Assembly: GCF_050436995.1 (NCBI RefSeq)
Contig: NC_134747.1
Span: forward strand, 9,989,501-10,053,500
Direction: 5' to 3'
Source: Anticarsia gemmatalis
Taxonomy: Eukaryota > Arthropoda > Insecta > Lepidoptera > Erebidae
Length of the DNA stretch: 64,000 nt
The translations under genes and the position numbers were made by a program. This document shows positions 50,601 through 62,060 of this stretch, piece by piece; position 1 is the stretch's first letter; every line of letters begins with the position of its first letter. The notes under the pieces are model-generated. The model had not been told where the DNA came from, searched no databases, and saw only the letters and a program-made list of their open reading frames with translations.

Positions 50601-53600
50601 AAAAGTGGAATGTTTAATATAATCGATCTGGTAGACCATCTTAGCCATGAAGTAGGCGCTTATAAGTGTGGATATCAATAGTACGAAGAACCGTTGTTTG
50701 CTTGAATTCAACCACAGTGCTGGTGATATTATTACCATTATTGGAACATGCATTGCTGACACCTGAAACATTTAGAAATAATATATTAAAATTATTTATG
50801 ACTAGCTGACCCGCGCAACTTCGCTTGCGTCACGTAAGAGAGAATGAGTCATCATTTTCCCCGTTTTTGTAACATTTTTCGTTACTACTCCGCTCCTAAT
50901 GGTCGTAGCGTGATGATATATAGCCTATAGCCTTCAGAAATAATTTTTCAAATCGGACCAGTAGTTCCTGAGATTAGCGCGTTCAAACAAACAAACAAAC
51001 AAACAAACAAACAAACAAACTCTTCAGCTTTATAATATTAGTATAGATAAACTTAGTGCAAGCTCTGATTCGTACAGTGCTCAGTTCTATTCACTCATAA
51101 TATGTGTTTTCTTAATAGAGTAGTTGACTATCAGTCAAATCGGCAACTATATATATTATGATATTATGTCAAAAACACATTTTAGTAAAGAAATAAGTAC
51201 GGCGTAGTAACGTCACAGTTTCCTGTTTTCGTTGGTATCCGCTAGTATCAAATAAGTACCTACCTAATAAAAGGTTTCAGTCTGTAGTAATTACAATTTC
51301 AAAATTATGTACGAAAAAAATACACAGCATTTCAAATGAATCTTTTACGTGTAGTTCAATTATTTTTCGTTAACGCAGTCAAGTACCCCATTGATTGAAA
51401 GTGAGAAAACACTGTACCAATGATATCAGTAAGACAGCAAATAAGTTATTTTCGTAGATGAGCATCGTATATATTTACTTACATTCATAACACAGAGTAG
51501 CATCAACGAAATGAACACGATCTTGATGAGGTGTATGTCTAAGAACTGGAACATTTTCTCGATCCATTCCAGTACAATTTGCTTGGACATGTTGAAGGCA
51601 CGCACTATCAGCGTACGCAACGCGGTGGACGGCCGCTCTGTCGTTGAACGTGTCATATTCCTAGAGAGAAAAAAAAATACAAGTAAAAACAATTTAAGAC
51701 AGTTATATTGTGACCAAATGTATAGAAGTGTATAATTGGAATTCATTTGGCGCAATAAACGAAGCGAGATTTTAAAGTATCCTGGAAATTTTATATTGCT
51801 GTAATAACATCACACGAAAGTTTTAAAACATAACGGAAAATTTATATAAGGACCTTTTTTTTTGATAAGACAGGAAATTAGTTAAGATGCGACTAGATTT
51901 AAGAGATATGGAAGAATATATTTAACAAAAAAGTTTAATGTGCCGGCTTACCTTGTCATAGGTTGTTTATTAACAAAGGACTCGTTGTCGATAGAGTTTT
52001 CAGCTTCTGTGATGCTGGCTGCTTCGAGTGAACGAGGCTGCCCATCTTCAGATGGTAGTGGTGGTAACTACAAGTGAAATAAATTTAATTTATTATGTTA
52101 CATTAAATTGAACACAGTAAAACAGATCATCAACATTTTAGCATCAGAAACATATAAAAATTATAAAACTATACGCATGAATTAATATGTTTAGTGCTTT
52201 AAGGCAGAATCGTAGTCCCTTAATAAATCTAATGTCAAATTGTATGTTACTGCACAAGTATTTCTGTTGTGTACATACACTTATTGTAAATGTTACTCAC
52301 ATGAGTAACATTTACAATAAGTGTACGTTTTTCGTTGCCTCAAACTTACGTCATCTTTCATGGTGGACGCGCCAGCTTGACTGACTGCTTTGCTCTCTGG
52401 GTCTTGATTGTTTGACGTATTTGCTACACTGTTCGCTCTGCAACGAAATAGAAGAATAGGATATAGTATTTGTTTTAATATTACACGTTGTTACGGAGGA
52501 TCCCTGCGATATGATACTTTTTTGTGAACAGTTTTAAAATACATTAAATCTAGATTTTTTTAAACTGTCAACTGAAAGATACTGATACTTTTTTTTTAAA
52601 ATATCTTAAATGATTATCAGCAGATAATTACCAACCTTGTCTTAGGGTCCGACAGTGCCATAAAGTCTTTATGGAAGTAGTGGACCTGCATTATAGTGAT
52701 GATGAGGAACAGAGTGGGCGTCAGGAGCTTCACGAACAAATCCGCCGGCGGGTACGGCTCCAAGCCCAAGTCATGTTGTCTGAAATAAACACACAGAATC
52801 AGTACGGCGACATCTATTATCTCTTCTATTTGATACGAGTTTTCAATTTTTTTCTTATATTAGCAAAGCAAACTATAGCGATTTTCAAATGTATATCGCT
52901 AAAAATCCTATCTAATTCTAATTGCCGAGTTTAGATCTTTAGAGAAGGGTCACAGTTTTTAATATACTTGGGTCATTACAAACGTCAAAAGTCTACGTCA
53001 CGTACAATAAACTATGACGAACTTCGCACGTTTGTAATGGCCCGACTATAGTATAACTAGCACTGCGGTACTTTCACTAAAATACTTACAGTTTCTCATT
53101 GATCAGCAAATATTTCTCGATCATCCGCGAGAAGTTGTCGAACTGGTACACGTAGAGGAGTATAAGATTGATCATCGAGTAGATAATCACCACTATCCAG
53201 AACATGTACATTAAGCGACGCCACCAGTACCAACTTATCTGTGAACAAATCAGAACTTAAAGATCAGAAAAAAAGTGGAAATATTCCTAATGTACTATTG
53301 CCGCACATAACTGGCATAAATAAAAAGAAGAAAAGAGAAAGAATAAAAATGTATGTCCCCTGTTTGATCTGTTTTAAACTGGACATGTGTGTAGAATCAG
53401 ACGAAGTACATAAGGTTTTAGGAAAAATGCTGATGCTATTAAAGTGGAACAGTATTACATATTGTGGCATATTTCAAAAAAGACTGCGACTTTCCCGATT
53501 CTCTGTAGGTAGTTTAGATATAATCAGCGAAAATATGCATTCATATACAATTTCTTAAACAACAATAAAATGTGTTATTTACCTGGAACATCAGTACAAA

Positions 53601-56600
53601 TCCGAGGAATAAGAACATGTAAATGATCCGGAAGATGGTCATGCGCTCGCCGGTGATGCCGATGACGAACAGCATGATGACCACCACGTAGATCCAGTAG
53701 CGCGCCGCCGCCGCCCGCAGCATCTCGCCCAGCGCCACCAGCAACCGCGACCGGTTCTCCTCGCGTTGAGCTTCGATCACTACATACAAATACTTAGTAA
53801 GAAAAATAACTATTTATAAATAGTAATAAATGTATGGAAGATAAGTTGAAGAAAGTACAAAATAGGTAGAGTTTCTAAGAGAATTTTAAAAGTGATGTGT
53901 GATTTGGCTGTCTTATAATCACGCGAATGCGCCAAACGATACGAAAAAATTACGTTAGCGTAACGGAAAATAATTTTTTCTTCCATAATGACTAGTTACC
54001 ACGGAAAGAATTGATAAAACATCGCTCCATGTCACGCGTCTTGTCTACAAACACGAGCAAAAATAGCAAGAACGAATTTAACAGTAATCCAAGCCGTCAG
54101 CGTGATAATAAGATCAGCTTTGAGTCTTTGTAAGAGAGTGCAACTACCATTATTCTCTATGTGATTATTGATTTCGATAAGAGTAAGTAATCTCGTGATA
54201 TGATTCAATTTAAATGAAAGTAGTCGTGTCGAGTAATGGTTTTCCTTATCTGATTCCTATAATTGACTGAATATAATGTGTTATTAAAAATATGCCTGAT
54301 TAAGAGTTGGTTGATCGTGTAGTGTATTGCAAAACCGTAGAAATATATAGAGTGAAAGCAGTCGTAGATAGAAATAGGTGTTACAAAAATAAATGTTTAT
54401 TCTTACTGCCCGACACCAATCCTGTGCCAAGGAGGTGAAATACACAAAAAAAATTAAAAGCTTTTCTAACGAAAAAAAAGAAACATTCTGCATTAGAGCA
54501 CTTGATAAAAAGATAATAATAATTTGTGTTCATGAGACTCAAGACTCTTGTTTTTTTTTATGACAGCCACTTAATAAACTACACTACAAAAACGCCTTGC
54601 TTGCACGTGTGTTACGTTCTCATAATCAAGTAATCACAATGAACCAGTGTATTTCTGTACCAAGCATGATTCCACCATAAAAAGGCTCTTTTATCGTGAT
54701 CTACAATGGTTTGAGTCTGCTTGCAAGCTGTATTTATAGTAAGAACACAGACCTGCAGAGATTAACTGTCCGTTCCCTGCGGGAAAACGACTTTCATTAA
54801 GAGCCAATTGTATTCAAATCCACAAAACTTAATAAGCAAGGGTACACGTAAGTAAGTAGGGATTGTAGTTGTTTGTCTGGTCACTGACAATACAGGAAAT
54901 GTAACTATACTCAGGCCATTTCAAAACGTGCGAACTAAGTCTTGTCATTTTATCGGAGTCTCTGGCTCGTACCTTCACATTGTCGCATACCTATGATTAT
55001 TTTGATTATGACGTAGTTTGCTCGTTTGTAATGGCCTGAGTATAGAGTTTATTTAATTCGTATATCGTATAGCAATGTAATAAAGCGTGTCGGACCGCTA
55101 GCGGCGGTGGAGACGGTGAGCTGCAGCGGCGCGGCCATGTCGGTGATGACGGCGGACTGGCGGCGCTGGCGCAGGTCCTGCACGCGCTGGCGCAGCGTCA
55201 CCCAGAACATGCACGTGAACAGCGACTTGATCAGCAGCGGCACGCACGGCTCGCCCTCCGCGCGCCCCAGCCCTATCTGACGGAGATTCACTTCCTGCAA
55301 AATATTACAAATATACTTTAACAATTTTCCTACCTTAATAGTGAAAAATTAAAACTGTATTTGTGTCAGATTACTACATCGGTAATAATTAAATAGCGTA
55401 ATCAATGCCTCTAAGGAAAATTCTATTTATAAAACAAAACAAAAAAGGTGACTGTCAATTAACTTTAGATCTTCATAGCATGAAAAACTTATTTTCTCTA
55501 ACAAAGATTGATTATATTATTGTCTTTTAAATTCCACAGAAACCATCCATTACTTTTCTATTATGATATTACTCACCGTTATATTAGAAGGCAATTCATA
55601 TTCAGTGAGATTCATGCCGTATATGTACTGAGCAATGAGCAGCAGCATCGCATACAGTACGAGCACAGGACTAGTTTTCAACATGAAGGACCGTTGGTTC
55701 TGCCTGAGCCACACGATGTTGGCCCACATGAGGAACACGAAGGTCAACCACGAGTGGAACATTATACTCCATGCCATCATCGTTATTGTCGTCGCTATGT
55801 ACGACGACCTGTATCATACGGAAATAATTAATTATTGTAATCACAGATTTAGATGCAAATATTGATTTATTTTACGAGTATTTTATAGAGCTTGTACCTG
55901 ACTAGAACTTGGAAGAAGTCGACCACTGCCACTAGGATGTCATCCAATAAATTAGGCTCATCTTCTTCTAGGAACGACTCTGAAACACAAGGACGTGTTA
56001 GGACAAGCATCTACTGTTTGGAAACTTTCGACTTTTATATTAAACGAGCTATAATCTCGTGTGAAAGTCACACGTGTTAGGTATTATGATTGATAAAAAA
56101 ACTAAAAAAATATAAATAAATTACCATCGTCGGCGACGACGACGGAGCCGGTGGAGTCTTGTCGCAGCGCCCTCGTGGCGGACGACGAGCGCACGCTCGA
56201 GCGACGCTTCGAAGGACTCGTCGTGCTCATCAACTGTACATTTATTATACAAGTTATAGGAAATAGCTTTATAAACACACTATAGAAATAAAAGTTTACT
56301 CAAAAAATTAGTTTTGACGAAAAAATCTAACAAGAATTTAATTTTTTATCTATTTATTTAGCTTCAACTCTGGCTGACAAATTAAATTTTCTCATTTAAA
56401 TAAAGAAATAAATATCGCCTAAATCATATAATATACTAGCGGACCCGACGAACGTTGTCCTGTCTACACGTCTTGAATTTGAAAATTTTAAACTTTTTTT
56501 AATAATCTAAACCATTCACAGATCCCCTTGAACTCACACAAAAAAATTCATCAAAATCGGTTCAGTCCTTTAAGAGAAGTTCAGTGACATACACACTTAC

Positions 56601-59600
56601 AGAAGAATTATATATATAAAGATTACACAGGCGTAAAAGTTTGATTGTTCGTCCTTCTTTCTTTTGAAAAGAGCTTAAATGATTGAATATAAATTTACAG
56701 GAAAATGGGTTATATCTCCAGAAAGAGCATAAGCTTTTTTGTAGTCGAAGCTACAGGTATAAGCTAGTTTAAAATACTTACAATAAGGAATCATCTCTGT
56801 CCTTATACATAAACATTCACTTAACATAATAAGTAAGTACATAAAATGTAAACACACAAACAAATACTGACATTAGTTTAAGTGAACGGCACACATAACA
56901 AGTAATGAATTTAAACTACGCCAAGTAGTTAAGTGCGATGATAAAGCGTTGAAAATGTTCACGTTACATGAATTCTAATTATTCCAGTTATAACATGGAC
57001 CCTACGCTGTCCATACGAAGAAATAATCTATTACAGCCATATTATTGTAATTTATTATTTCTATATATGGACGAACATCAAGTTTCCCACAAACACAAAT
57101 AAAATAAAACTGGGTACATACAGGAGCGGTCTCACCGGCGCCACCACGAACTGCTTGGGAATTTATGTATTTATATGCAACCTATAAAAGAACGAAAGTA
57201 GGTGGCAAAAACAAAATCAAACAATTTTAAAATTAATATTGAAATAATCAATATCCCGTCCAGTGTTTTATACCCAGCGCCCATGCTTTCGCCCCAGTGC
57301 TAATGTGTGAAAAACTATTGTAATTATCACAACTCATGCAAGTGCACAAATCTAAAATACTACTAGTAACTACTAAGAAAGCCAGTCTGTGATCTTATTG
57401 TTCTGAAAACTATTTACATACCTATACTGTACCTACACAAAATAATAGCACCTAAAATATACAAACAATATCTGATGCTGAACACGATGATGTTGTCTCG
57501 TTCAGAAAAATGCCTGATACAGGCTATCTTACATTCAGATCAGACATCGCTATTTGAGACTTACTGCGCTATAATAAAAATCAAAAATCTAAAAGTGCAC
57601 TAAGATACATTGTGACGTAGTTACTCGCGGAAGCTTACTCGAACTTTTTTAGTAGCGTTTTTCCACTTATCCCTTGTGGCTGTGGCGCGTCGGCTCCGGC
57701 GGTGGAAAGACACGCCTCGCACCAACGAACCGTTCAGCTTGCCTGCCTCTACACCGGTTAAGGCGCTCTTTTTTTTCGCCTAATTTTCCCAGCACGATAG
57801 CACAAGAGATATAATGTTTTTTCTAATAACTTATACACGATAAGCGATCGAAACTATTACCTTTTATTAGCAAAAACAAAAGTATTTGTAAGTAATCAGT
57901 TGCTAAAAAATATTTAAACAGTCAGTTTATTTAAGAAAATCGGTCATCAAGCACTTTTGTTTTTATTAACGTACGTCTTCTATTATATTTTTTCCTGTCT
58001 CAGTGAATAATTCTATTGGTATAATCAGTAAAGGGTGTAACTGCAGTAGCCTCAGATGCGTTCGCAGGCATGTCTCAGCTAATGCTGCATAACTAATTGA
58101 GTAGTAAGTTCCAAGTTAAAATGATCTAGGAAGCATACAGCTGGTATTATTGATATTGGTGTTAGTCAAGATAGAATAAGTATACCAGTAATCAAAATAT
58201 AATGCAGGAGGAGTAGTACTGAATACACATACCTTAGGTTTGAATAATTCGCGAGTTTCAATAGCGAGTACGAGATAAGTGAAAAGTATGACTAAGGGAC
58301 TCGCTAGTGTTGCCCACATGTGGTCATCCGTCACTTCATATGTAAAGCCTGATGGGTTTGTTTCGTTAATTACTACCAATTTTGTTAAACCGAAGTACCT
58401 GGAAATAAAATAAGATTGAATTTACATTCTTCAATTTCATATCTCGGAAGAATTTTATTGACCTGTGAAGCAGTGAGTAATCAGTGTATTTATAGTCCAG
58501 TTTCTACGATAAGAAGGCAGTAACAATAAGCTGCGCGAGCGCACATTACGTATGGTAATTAGTTATTTAGGTTTATGACGAATACTAAGTGTAGATAATG
58601 TGTATGCAAACATTGAATTTTATCTCGCTTATGAATCTTATACAATGTAAGGAAAGTAATAAAATGTGTCATAGTGGTAAGTTTTGTAAACCTGCCAACT
58701 AACTGATATTTAATTACCTAGCGAAGTTCCGATCAGGTGGGTAGAACTGAATCAACCAAGAGCATTGGTAGACGAGTAGTACAGTGACATGCACCGCCAT
58801 GATGGCCATGAGGCAGCGACTGATGACTGCGAACCCTCGCTCGAGAGGTCGGCCCACCGCCCAGGCCGTCGCTGCTCCCATGAACACAAGGAAGTAGATG
58901 CCCGACGTCACACTTGGGCGCATTATGCCGGAGAACATTATTAGGAACAGGCAGACATATTTCCCTGAAAGAATCAAGAAGAAACCTAACGTATTTGCAA
59001 TGAAATATTAACATGTTATGCATTTAAGAGTAGGTACTTTCTAAGCTATTGTCGAAAATAGATGTATTTTTAAACAGCTAAAGTTATGTAAGTGCTTTCT
59101 TCCAAATCTTTACTCAGAAACGATCGTCTAACCAGGTGACCTATTTGATTAGACTACTAAATGACTTTTCCCAGAGACGGATAACAGTGTACGTATTCTG
59201 AGCAAAAACAAATCTAGATTTATTGAATTGCCAGACTTCTTTTAAACCATTCTCAATGACGTTAAATACAGTGCACGACTATTTCAATTCGAGTGGATGA
59301 ACATTTTTATTACACGTACCGGCTGAAGTGAGCGCTGGATACCGTTGATGTTTTGAATCTTTCTTCTGCGTCGGCGTTGTCGACAAGCATAAGCTCTTAA
59401 CGACCGTAAACACCAACAATGACGTCGCACACATTACAAGCTGAAATATATTGGTCAGTTCAGTACACGGCCGCACGGAATGAAAAGTAAACTATAAAAA
59501 TTGCCTAGCAATCGAAAAATATATTTTTGACTCATAAACTGACTTAATTTCTTTACTGAAATAAAGACACGTGTTGAAAATAATCTTCTTTCATTCTTAA

Positions 59601-60886
59601 ACCATTTTAAACTGATAAGACACATTTCATATTACCTCAGGGGCCAAGTAATGCACGGCCATTAATGGTTCTATTCCCGCATAAGAAACCAGTCCAAGAT
59701 TGTGTCCGATAAGTTGTATGATGGGGTAGTCGGTAAGTAGAGAGCCATACGGCACGAACGCGGCGAGCACGCTGTGCCATACCGCATGACATAGAAGTAA
59801 CAGGAATGATATCACCGTGGTCAAACATAAGAATTTTCCCCGCCATCCTGAAATATAAAAGTAAGTATAAAAATCTTCATTGAAACATTTGGAATAATAA
59901 CCTATTTTGAGTAAACCGACTTCAAAGGGTTTCGTCAGTTTCATAGAAATAAATACAGAACCAACACCACTCATGACAGCTGTTATACAAATAATAATAC
60001 CAAGTTAATGATCAAGTAGCGTTGTGATAATTATAATTACCATTCGTATGTAAAAATCTGAGAGTGACTCAATATCGCTACTGAACAAGACCGTCCGGGT
60101 GACCTAATTCTTTAATACCAAGAAACTGAAAACGAGTCTTACCCAGCGAAATGTAATGGCAAATTATTTATGTTATTCTTTGAGTTCAGCAGAGATCTTA
60201 TGTAAGTAATTGTGATTTGGTACTATCCATAAAACGTAGCTAAACAAAACTGTCTGAGAATAATATCTGTATGGAAGTCCGCGTTACGAACTATACCTAA
60301 CTACTAGCATTATTACAAGTACATTGTATACTTACAATGTACATATTGTATTGACAATGTTTTCGCGGTCGACGAGAAATTCTAAGAGCATACATGTTAT
60401 TATTTTGAGTCGAGCTCAGCCTCAATAATCCCTGGTTTATTACCTATTTACCATTCCATATATTTTCATTAGGTCAGCAAACACAAATTCTTAAGCAAGA
60501 TTTATGAATTGTATGCTAATTTTCTGTTATATTTTTATACTAGGACACATTTTGTTATCCTTTGAGCTATACTTAGGTCTGATAAATTTACAGACATTTG
60601 TACATCATGTTTTTGTTACAATACTCCTACTAGACACGTTTGTTACATAAATTCTAGCTGATAATAAGGCTTACTCATATAAGCGCGAGATCATTATTCT
60701 GGAGATTTTTTCTTTATCAATAGGTGTAAATACGGTTGCTTTAAACATTTCATTGTTCTACAAATTTGAAAAAATACAATTGAGTGTTACCTTTAAATGT
60801 CTGTGCGTCTGGTACTTGTGCTGTCGGCGCTATGAGGAACAGCAGCAGATAGAAGAAAGACAGGCCAAAGGGTCGGAGTGCTATAC
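31597..60886 (-). CDS. Piezo: Piezo mechanosensitive cation channel, nearly complete
   Basis: About 54 exons read in continuous phase, roughly 2,750 residues against about 2,550 for the fly protein. Ends are secure: the first exon seen (60791-60886) encodes the Piezo N-terminal element ALRPFGLSFFYLLLF, and the last (31597-31746) gives FLYRSPETMIKW, as in vertebrate Piezo. Other landmarks are LASRGAELIEELRQ (46578-46729 into 46093-46266), SGDYYMFDEFDD (43417-43538), the PF(x2)E(x6)W motif PFLFELRTLMDW (35031-35157) and the inner pore helix AFVIAIIWFPLVFF (34508-34654). Piezo forms a trimeric three-bladed plasma-membrane channel opened by membrane tension. The starting exon is missing; the exon at 60886 begins in phase 1 after an acceptor, so the ATG lies upstream, perhaps beyond the window. 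No frameshift was found. Loop lengths vary through microexons and GC-rich insert exons described separately. Confidence 0.97.
34815..34935. repeat. dispersed repeat, copy A (Piezo intron)
   Basis: Shares long blocks with 49185-49300, including ACATACAAACAACGGACACA and the words AAAAGACAACT, CCGCACT and GACTTTTAC. About 75-80% identical by eye. Family unknown. Confidence 0.75.
35925..43538 (-). CDS. Piezo: Piezo central exons (last blade repeats, beam and clasp region)
   Basis: Exons 43417-43538, 41211-41331, 40879-41039, 40574-40653, 39698-39892, 38608-38752, 38313-38429, 38057-38223, 37803-37967, 37339-37536, 37005-37151, 36764-36850, 36426-36573 and 35925-36140, plus the 41939-42064 cassette. 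Membrane segments include CYIMVFINQ/IQSATILSIPLPLMVFMW, YALYDLLLLLIIFLHR and the last blade helices YMFLCDFFNFLVVIFGF and PIPFLIMLILQFGLIIID. Between them are acidic or Ser-rich cytoplasmic loops (DDESSSDEDAPARKEMGIGK; NTTTEEDLDRNTSEFPSHTG). The exons alternate between ordinary composition and extreme GC content. Confidence 0.88.
37339..37536 (-). CDS. Piezo: Piezo exon with Arg-, Pro- and Ala-rich tract
   Basis: In frame with its neighbours (acceptor GACAG|TCTCC, donor CTTAC|GTAGAG). It starts with a conserved-looking helix (LHRLVDRLYHVQTTILAAMN) and ends in RRRAARRRRRPPAPPPAAWL. The tract at about 37360-37425 is nearly pure G and C. It is cytoplasmic by position and highly basic, and it may contact lipid or an acidic partner. 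The donor is weak and I cannot exclude an alternative end inside the tract. Confidence 0.7.
40726..40809. repeat. perfect 32-bp inverted repeat (hairpin) in a short Piezo intron
   Basis: The arms 40726-40757 and 40778-40809 are exact reverse complements around a 20-base loop. They fill the middle of a 225-bp intron (40654-40878). Probably a tiny palindromic MITE. Confidence 0.9.
41939..42064 (-). CDS. Piezo: Piezo cassette exon, 42 codons (candidate)
   Basis: An open GC-rich block between the exons at 43417 and 41331, both of which meet in phase 0. With acceptor GAGCAG|CTG and donor GAG|GTAAAC it is exactly 126 nt and keeps the frame whether included or skipped. It encodes a Ser/Arg-rich segment (RRASAPNVPSSRRQSVSDYP) with basic phosphorylation-type sites. 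The acceptor lacks a good polypyrimidine tract, which fits regulated use. Confidence 0.6.
42065..43416. other. Piezo: Piezo intron, no further feature
   Basis: The 1.35-kb intron part between the 43417-43538 exon and the 42-codon cassette. No exon with fitting phase or recognised repeat was seen. Confidence 0.5.
44411..44983 (-). CDS. Piezo: Piezo microexon pair, 29 nt and 48 nt
   Basis: Microexons 44955-44983 (29 nt) and 44411-44458 (48 nt) have good AG and GT borders. Together they connect the insert exon at 45318 (phase 2) to the exon at 43538 (phase 1) as TRRVYTKRHEVWGRPTYYRP, then PKTHQRAVRSGDYYMFDE. The sequence before SGDYYMF resembles other Piezo proteins in length and basic character. 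Alone neither keeps the frame. Confidence 0.65.
45318..45795 (-). CDS. Piezo: Piezo GC-rich disordered insert exon, about 160 codons
   Basis: The largest exon of the gene. It begins G|AG GAG GAC GAA after acceptor AGTAG and is Pro/Ser/Ala-rich, with repeats such as GYHTPDSPASPRGFHTPLSE and PPAALPLLPALPAPAG. GC content is far above the surroundings. It follows the coiled-coil exon 46093-46266 (KMERIKANQKKIQGALTKAD) and so lies in the long cytoplasmic loop before SGDYYMF. It accounts for most of the extra length compared with fly Piezo. The donor has two overlapping GT sites two bases apart. Confidence 0.8.
46093..60886 (-). CDS. Piezo: Piezo N-terminal blade exons
   Basis: Exons 60791-60886, 59636-59847, 59320-59440, 58718-58964, 58233-58398, 56125-56233, 55898-55979, 55577-55808, 55096-55294, 53583-53779, 53090-53238, 52636-52779, 52350-52437, 51952-52067, 51483-51660, 50583-50762, 50106-50272, 49892-50022, 49424-49651, 48872-49110, 48437-48621, 48037-48226, 46578-46729 and 46093-46266. 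They carry the repeated four-helix blade units, for example YFLVFMGAATAWAVG, MAWSIMFHSWLTFVFLMWAN, YPPADLFVKLLTPTLFLIIT and TNRVNLFSMGYLIGSFIFLW. These are separated by hydrophilic loops (SPSKRRSSVRSSSATRALRQ; SEDGQPRSLEAASITEAENS). In the family these units curve the membrane and transmit tension to the pore. Confidence 0.9.
46730..47634. other. Piezo: Piezo intron downstream of the 30-nt microexon
   Basis: AT-rich and without coding signal. Intronic enhancers for the microexon could lie here, but no specific element is claimed. Confidence 0.45.
47635..47664 (-). CDS. Piezo: Piezo 30-nt microexon (MFGLRGWGNK)
   Basis: A 30-nt block flanked by TTTTTTCAG and GTAAAT lies in the intron between 48037-48226 (ends ...MQYDK, phase 0) and 46578-46729 (starts DATCSVPQED, phase 0). 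It encodes exactly ten residues without shifting frame. The two flanking exons also join directly in frame, so it looks like an optional cassette. Confidence 0.6.
49185..49305. repeat. dispersed repeat, copy B (Piezo intron)
   Basis: Same orientation as copy A at 34815-34935. Both lie in introns of Piezo, just beside exons. No coding potential. Confidence 0.75.
50803..51048. repeat. interspersed element tail with (AAAC)n microsatellite
   Basis: Starts CTAGCTGACCCGCGCAACTT and ends in repeated CAAA units followed by TTTATAATATTAGTATAGAT. I know this beginning and ending as the tail of a common lepidopteran non-LTR element or its SINE. It lies in the Piezo intron between 50763 and 51482. Confidence 0.7.
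52276..52325. repeat. perfect 24-bp palindrome with 2-base spacer in a Piezo intron
   Basis: The arms 52276-52299 and 52302-52325 match exactly. The palindrome ends 24 bases from the donor of exon 52350-52437, so in the transcript it would form a hairpin next to that 5' splice site. Confidence 0.9.
53780..55095. other. Piezo: Piezo intron, no feature
   Basis: A 1.3-kb AT-rich intron between exons ending at 55096 and starting at 53779. The flanking exons meet directly in phase. Confidence 0.5.
56234..58232. other. Piezo: Piezo intron with one LINE-like tail
   Basis: A 2-kb intron. Besides the repeat at 56436-56625 it holds an exon-like block at 57138-57183 that does not fit the phase of the flanking exons. 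Confidence 0.5.
56436..56625. repeat. interspersed element tail (LINE/RTE-like)
   Basis: Starts CTAGCGGACCCGACGAACGT and includes ATCAAAATCGGTTCAGTCC. It ends in AGAATTATATATATAAAGAT. This is the tail form of an RTE-like element I recognise from lepidopteran introns. Truncated, with no open reading frame. Confidence 0.7.
60319..60342. repeat. 10-bp inverted repeat
   Basis: GTACATTGTA, a TACT loop, then TACAATGTAC. A further TTGACAATGT follows. Simple AT-rich hairpin in a Piezo intron. Confidence 0.6.
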
Positions 60887-61914
60887 CTGTAAAAATAGCA
60901 CTGGCTATAGATATTGAAAGTAGGTCATACGAAATCATATATAAAAGTAGAATCTCTCAATTTTAATTAGCTATGTTTTAGCTACTTCAGATAGTGCGTA
61001 TCAATGTAACCAATTAATCTTACACCGAAGAACATAAACATTAAACACTGTTCTCGTAAAGCTATAAAGTTGTTTATTTACCACCATTGTAGATAGATAA
61101 ATTACTTTGAAGCTTCCTCTTTGTCGTTAATCATTCATAAGCACGAAACCGCGGACCCTCAAAATAATGAAATCAAAAGAAAGAAAAGTCAAAAAACCAA
61201 GCACGCAGGGAGAGCTTATAAAAGGAAAGTCGCAGACACTATAAATCACAGGCAGCCGGGCGCCGTGCCGCAAGCTGGTTCTACGATGTTACGATTGTTT
61301 TAGCCACTTTTACGTGATCTTATACCCTAGACAATACGTGGGCTAGATTCGGTTATAGTGTGATTTCCCTTTTCTTTAACAAATTCAATATTTTTAGCAA
61401 ACATTTCTAACAAAACTAGCAATGTTATTCACTGGACGATTTTGAACTAACTTAGAGCATTGAAACTAATTGATGTTTACTCAGAAACTGTTTCACGACT
61501 TGCGCCGAAAGAAAATATTTAGAAATATCGGCACCTGCAGCCTATATTTCCAAATGTACTTACAACATTAAGAACTTTGGATCGTTATTTAACGTTTTAT
61601 TGACCAAACGTGTCCCATAAAGTTTAACATCAAAGGTTTTTACAAGCAGCAATACAAAACGTCATATTAGTCTTCAGAGGAGACGAGGAAAACGTCGCTA
61701 CGATACGGCAAATAAGGGATCTTATATCTACACCAAGTTCGTACGTCATTACATTAAAACACACGGTGTGATATAAAGGTAGAGGCAGGAGAGAACACAA
61801 TTGTTTGGCGTCGTTATGGCCGCCCCAAATGCCACAGTAACATTTAGAATTTGTTCCACTTCGTTTTATACCTCGCCCTATTTCTTCTCGCATCCTAGCA
61901 CCACCATAACAAAC

Positions 61915-62060
61915 CCCTATAGGTGTCGTTTTTATTTTACATGTAGTCTGGAATTTTGTTTGTCCATGTAGAGACAAAATTACAACTACGTACTTACTAA
62001 TTGGAGATATTCGTAATCGTAAGCTAATAATGAATACCGTATGCTGTATGCAAACAATAC
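61915..62060. repeat. structured dispersed repeat, copy 1
   Basis: Shares order and words with 63884-64000: GGTGTCGTTTT, GTAGTC, GAATTTTGTT, CATGTAG, ACAAAAT, TTGGAGATA, TCGTAAGCTAATAA and AATACCGTAT. A short inner inverted repeat (TTTTGT...ACAAAA) is kept in both. Confidence 0.7.

Noticed and set aside
50987..51020. (AAAC)n array as a regulatory or CRISPR-like repeat
   Set aside because: It is the microsatellite tail of an interspersed element.
57138..57183. Exon-like block (VAYKYINSQAVRGGA) with acceptor and donor in a Piezo intron
   Set aside because: Its 46-nt length puts the next exon (56125-56233) out of frame, while the flanking exons join directly in phase 0. Kept only as a possible alternative exon.
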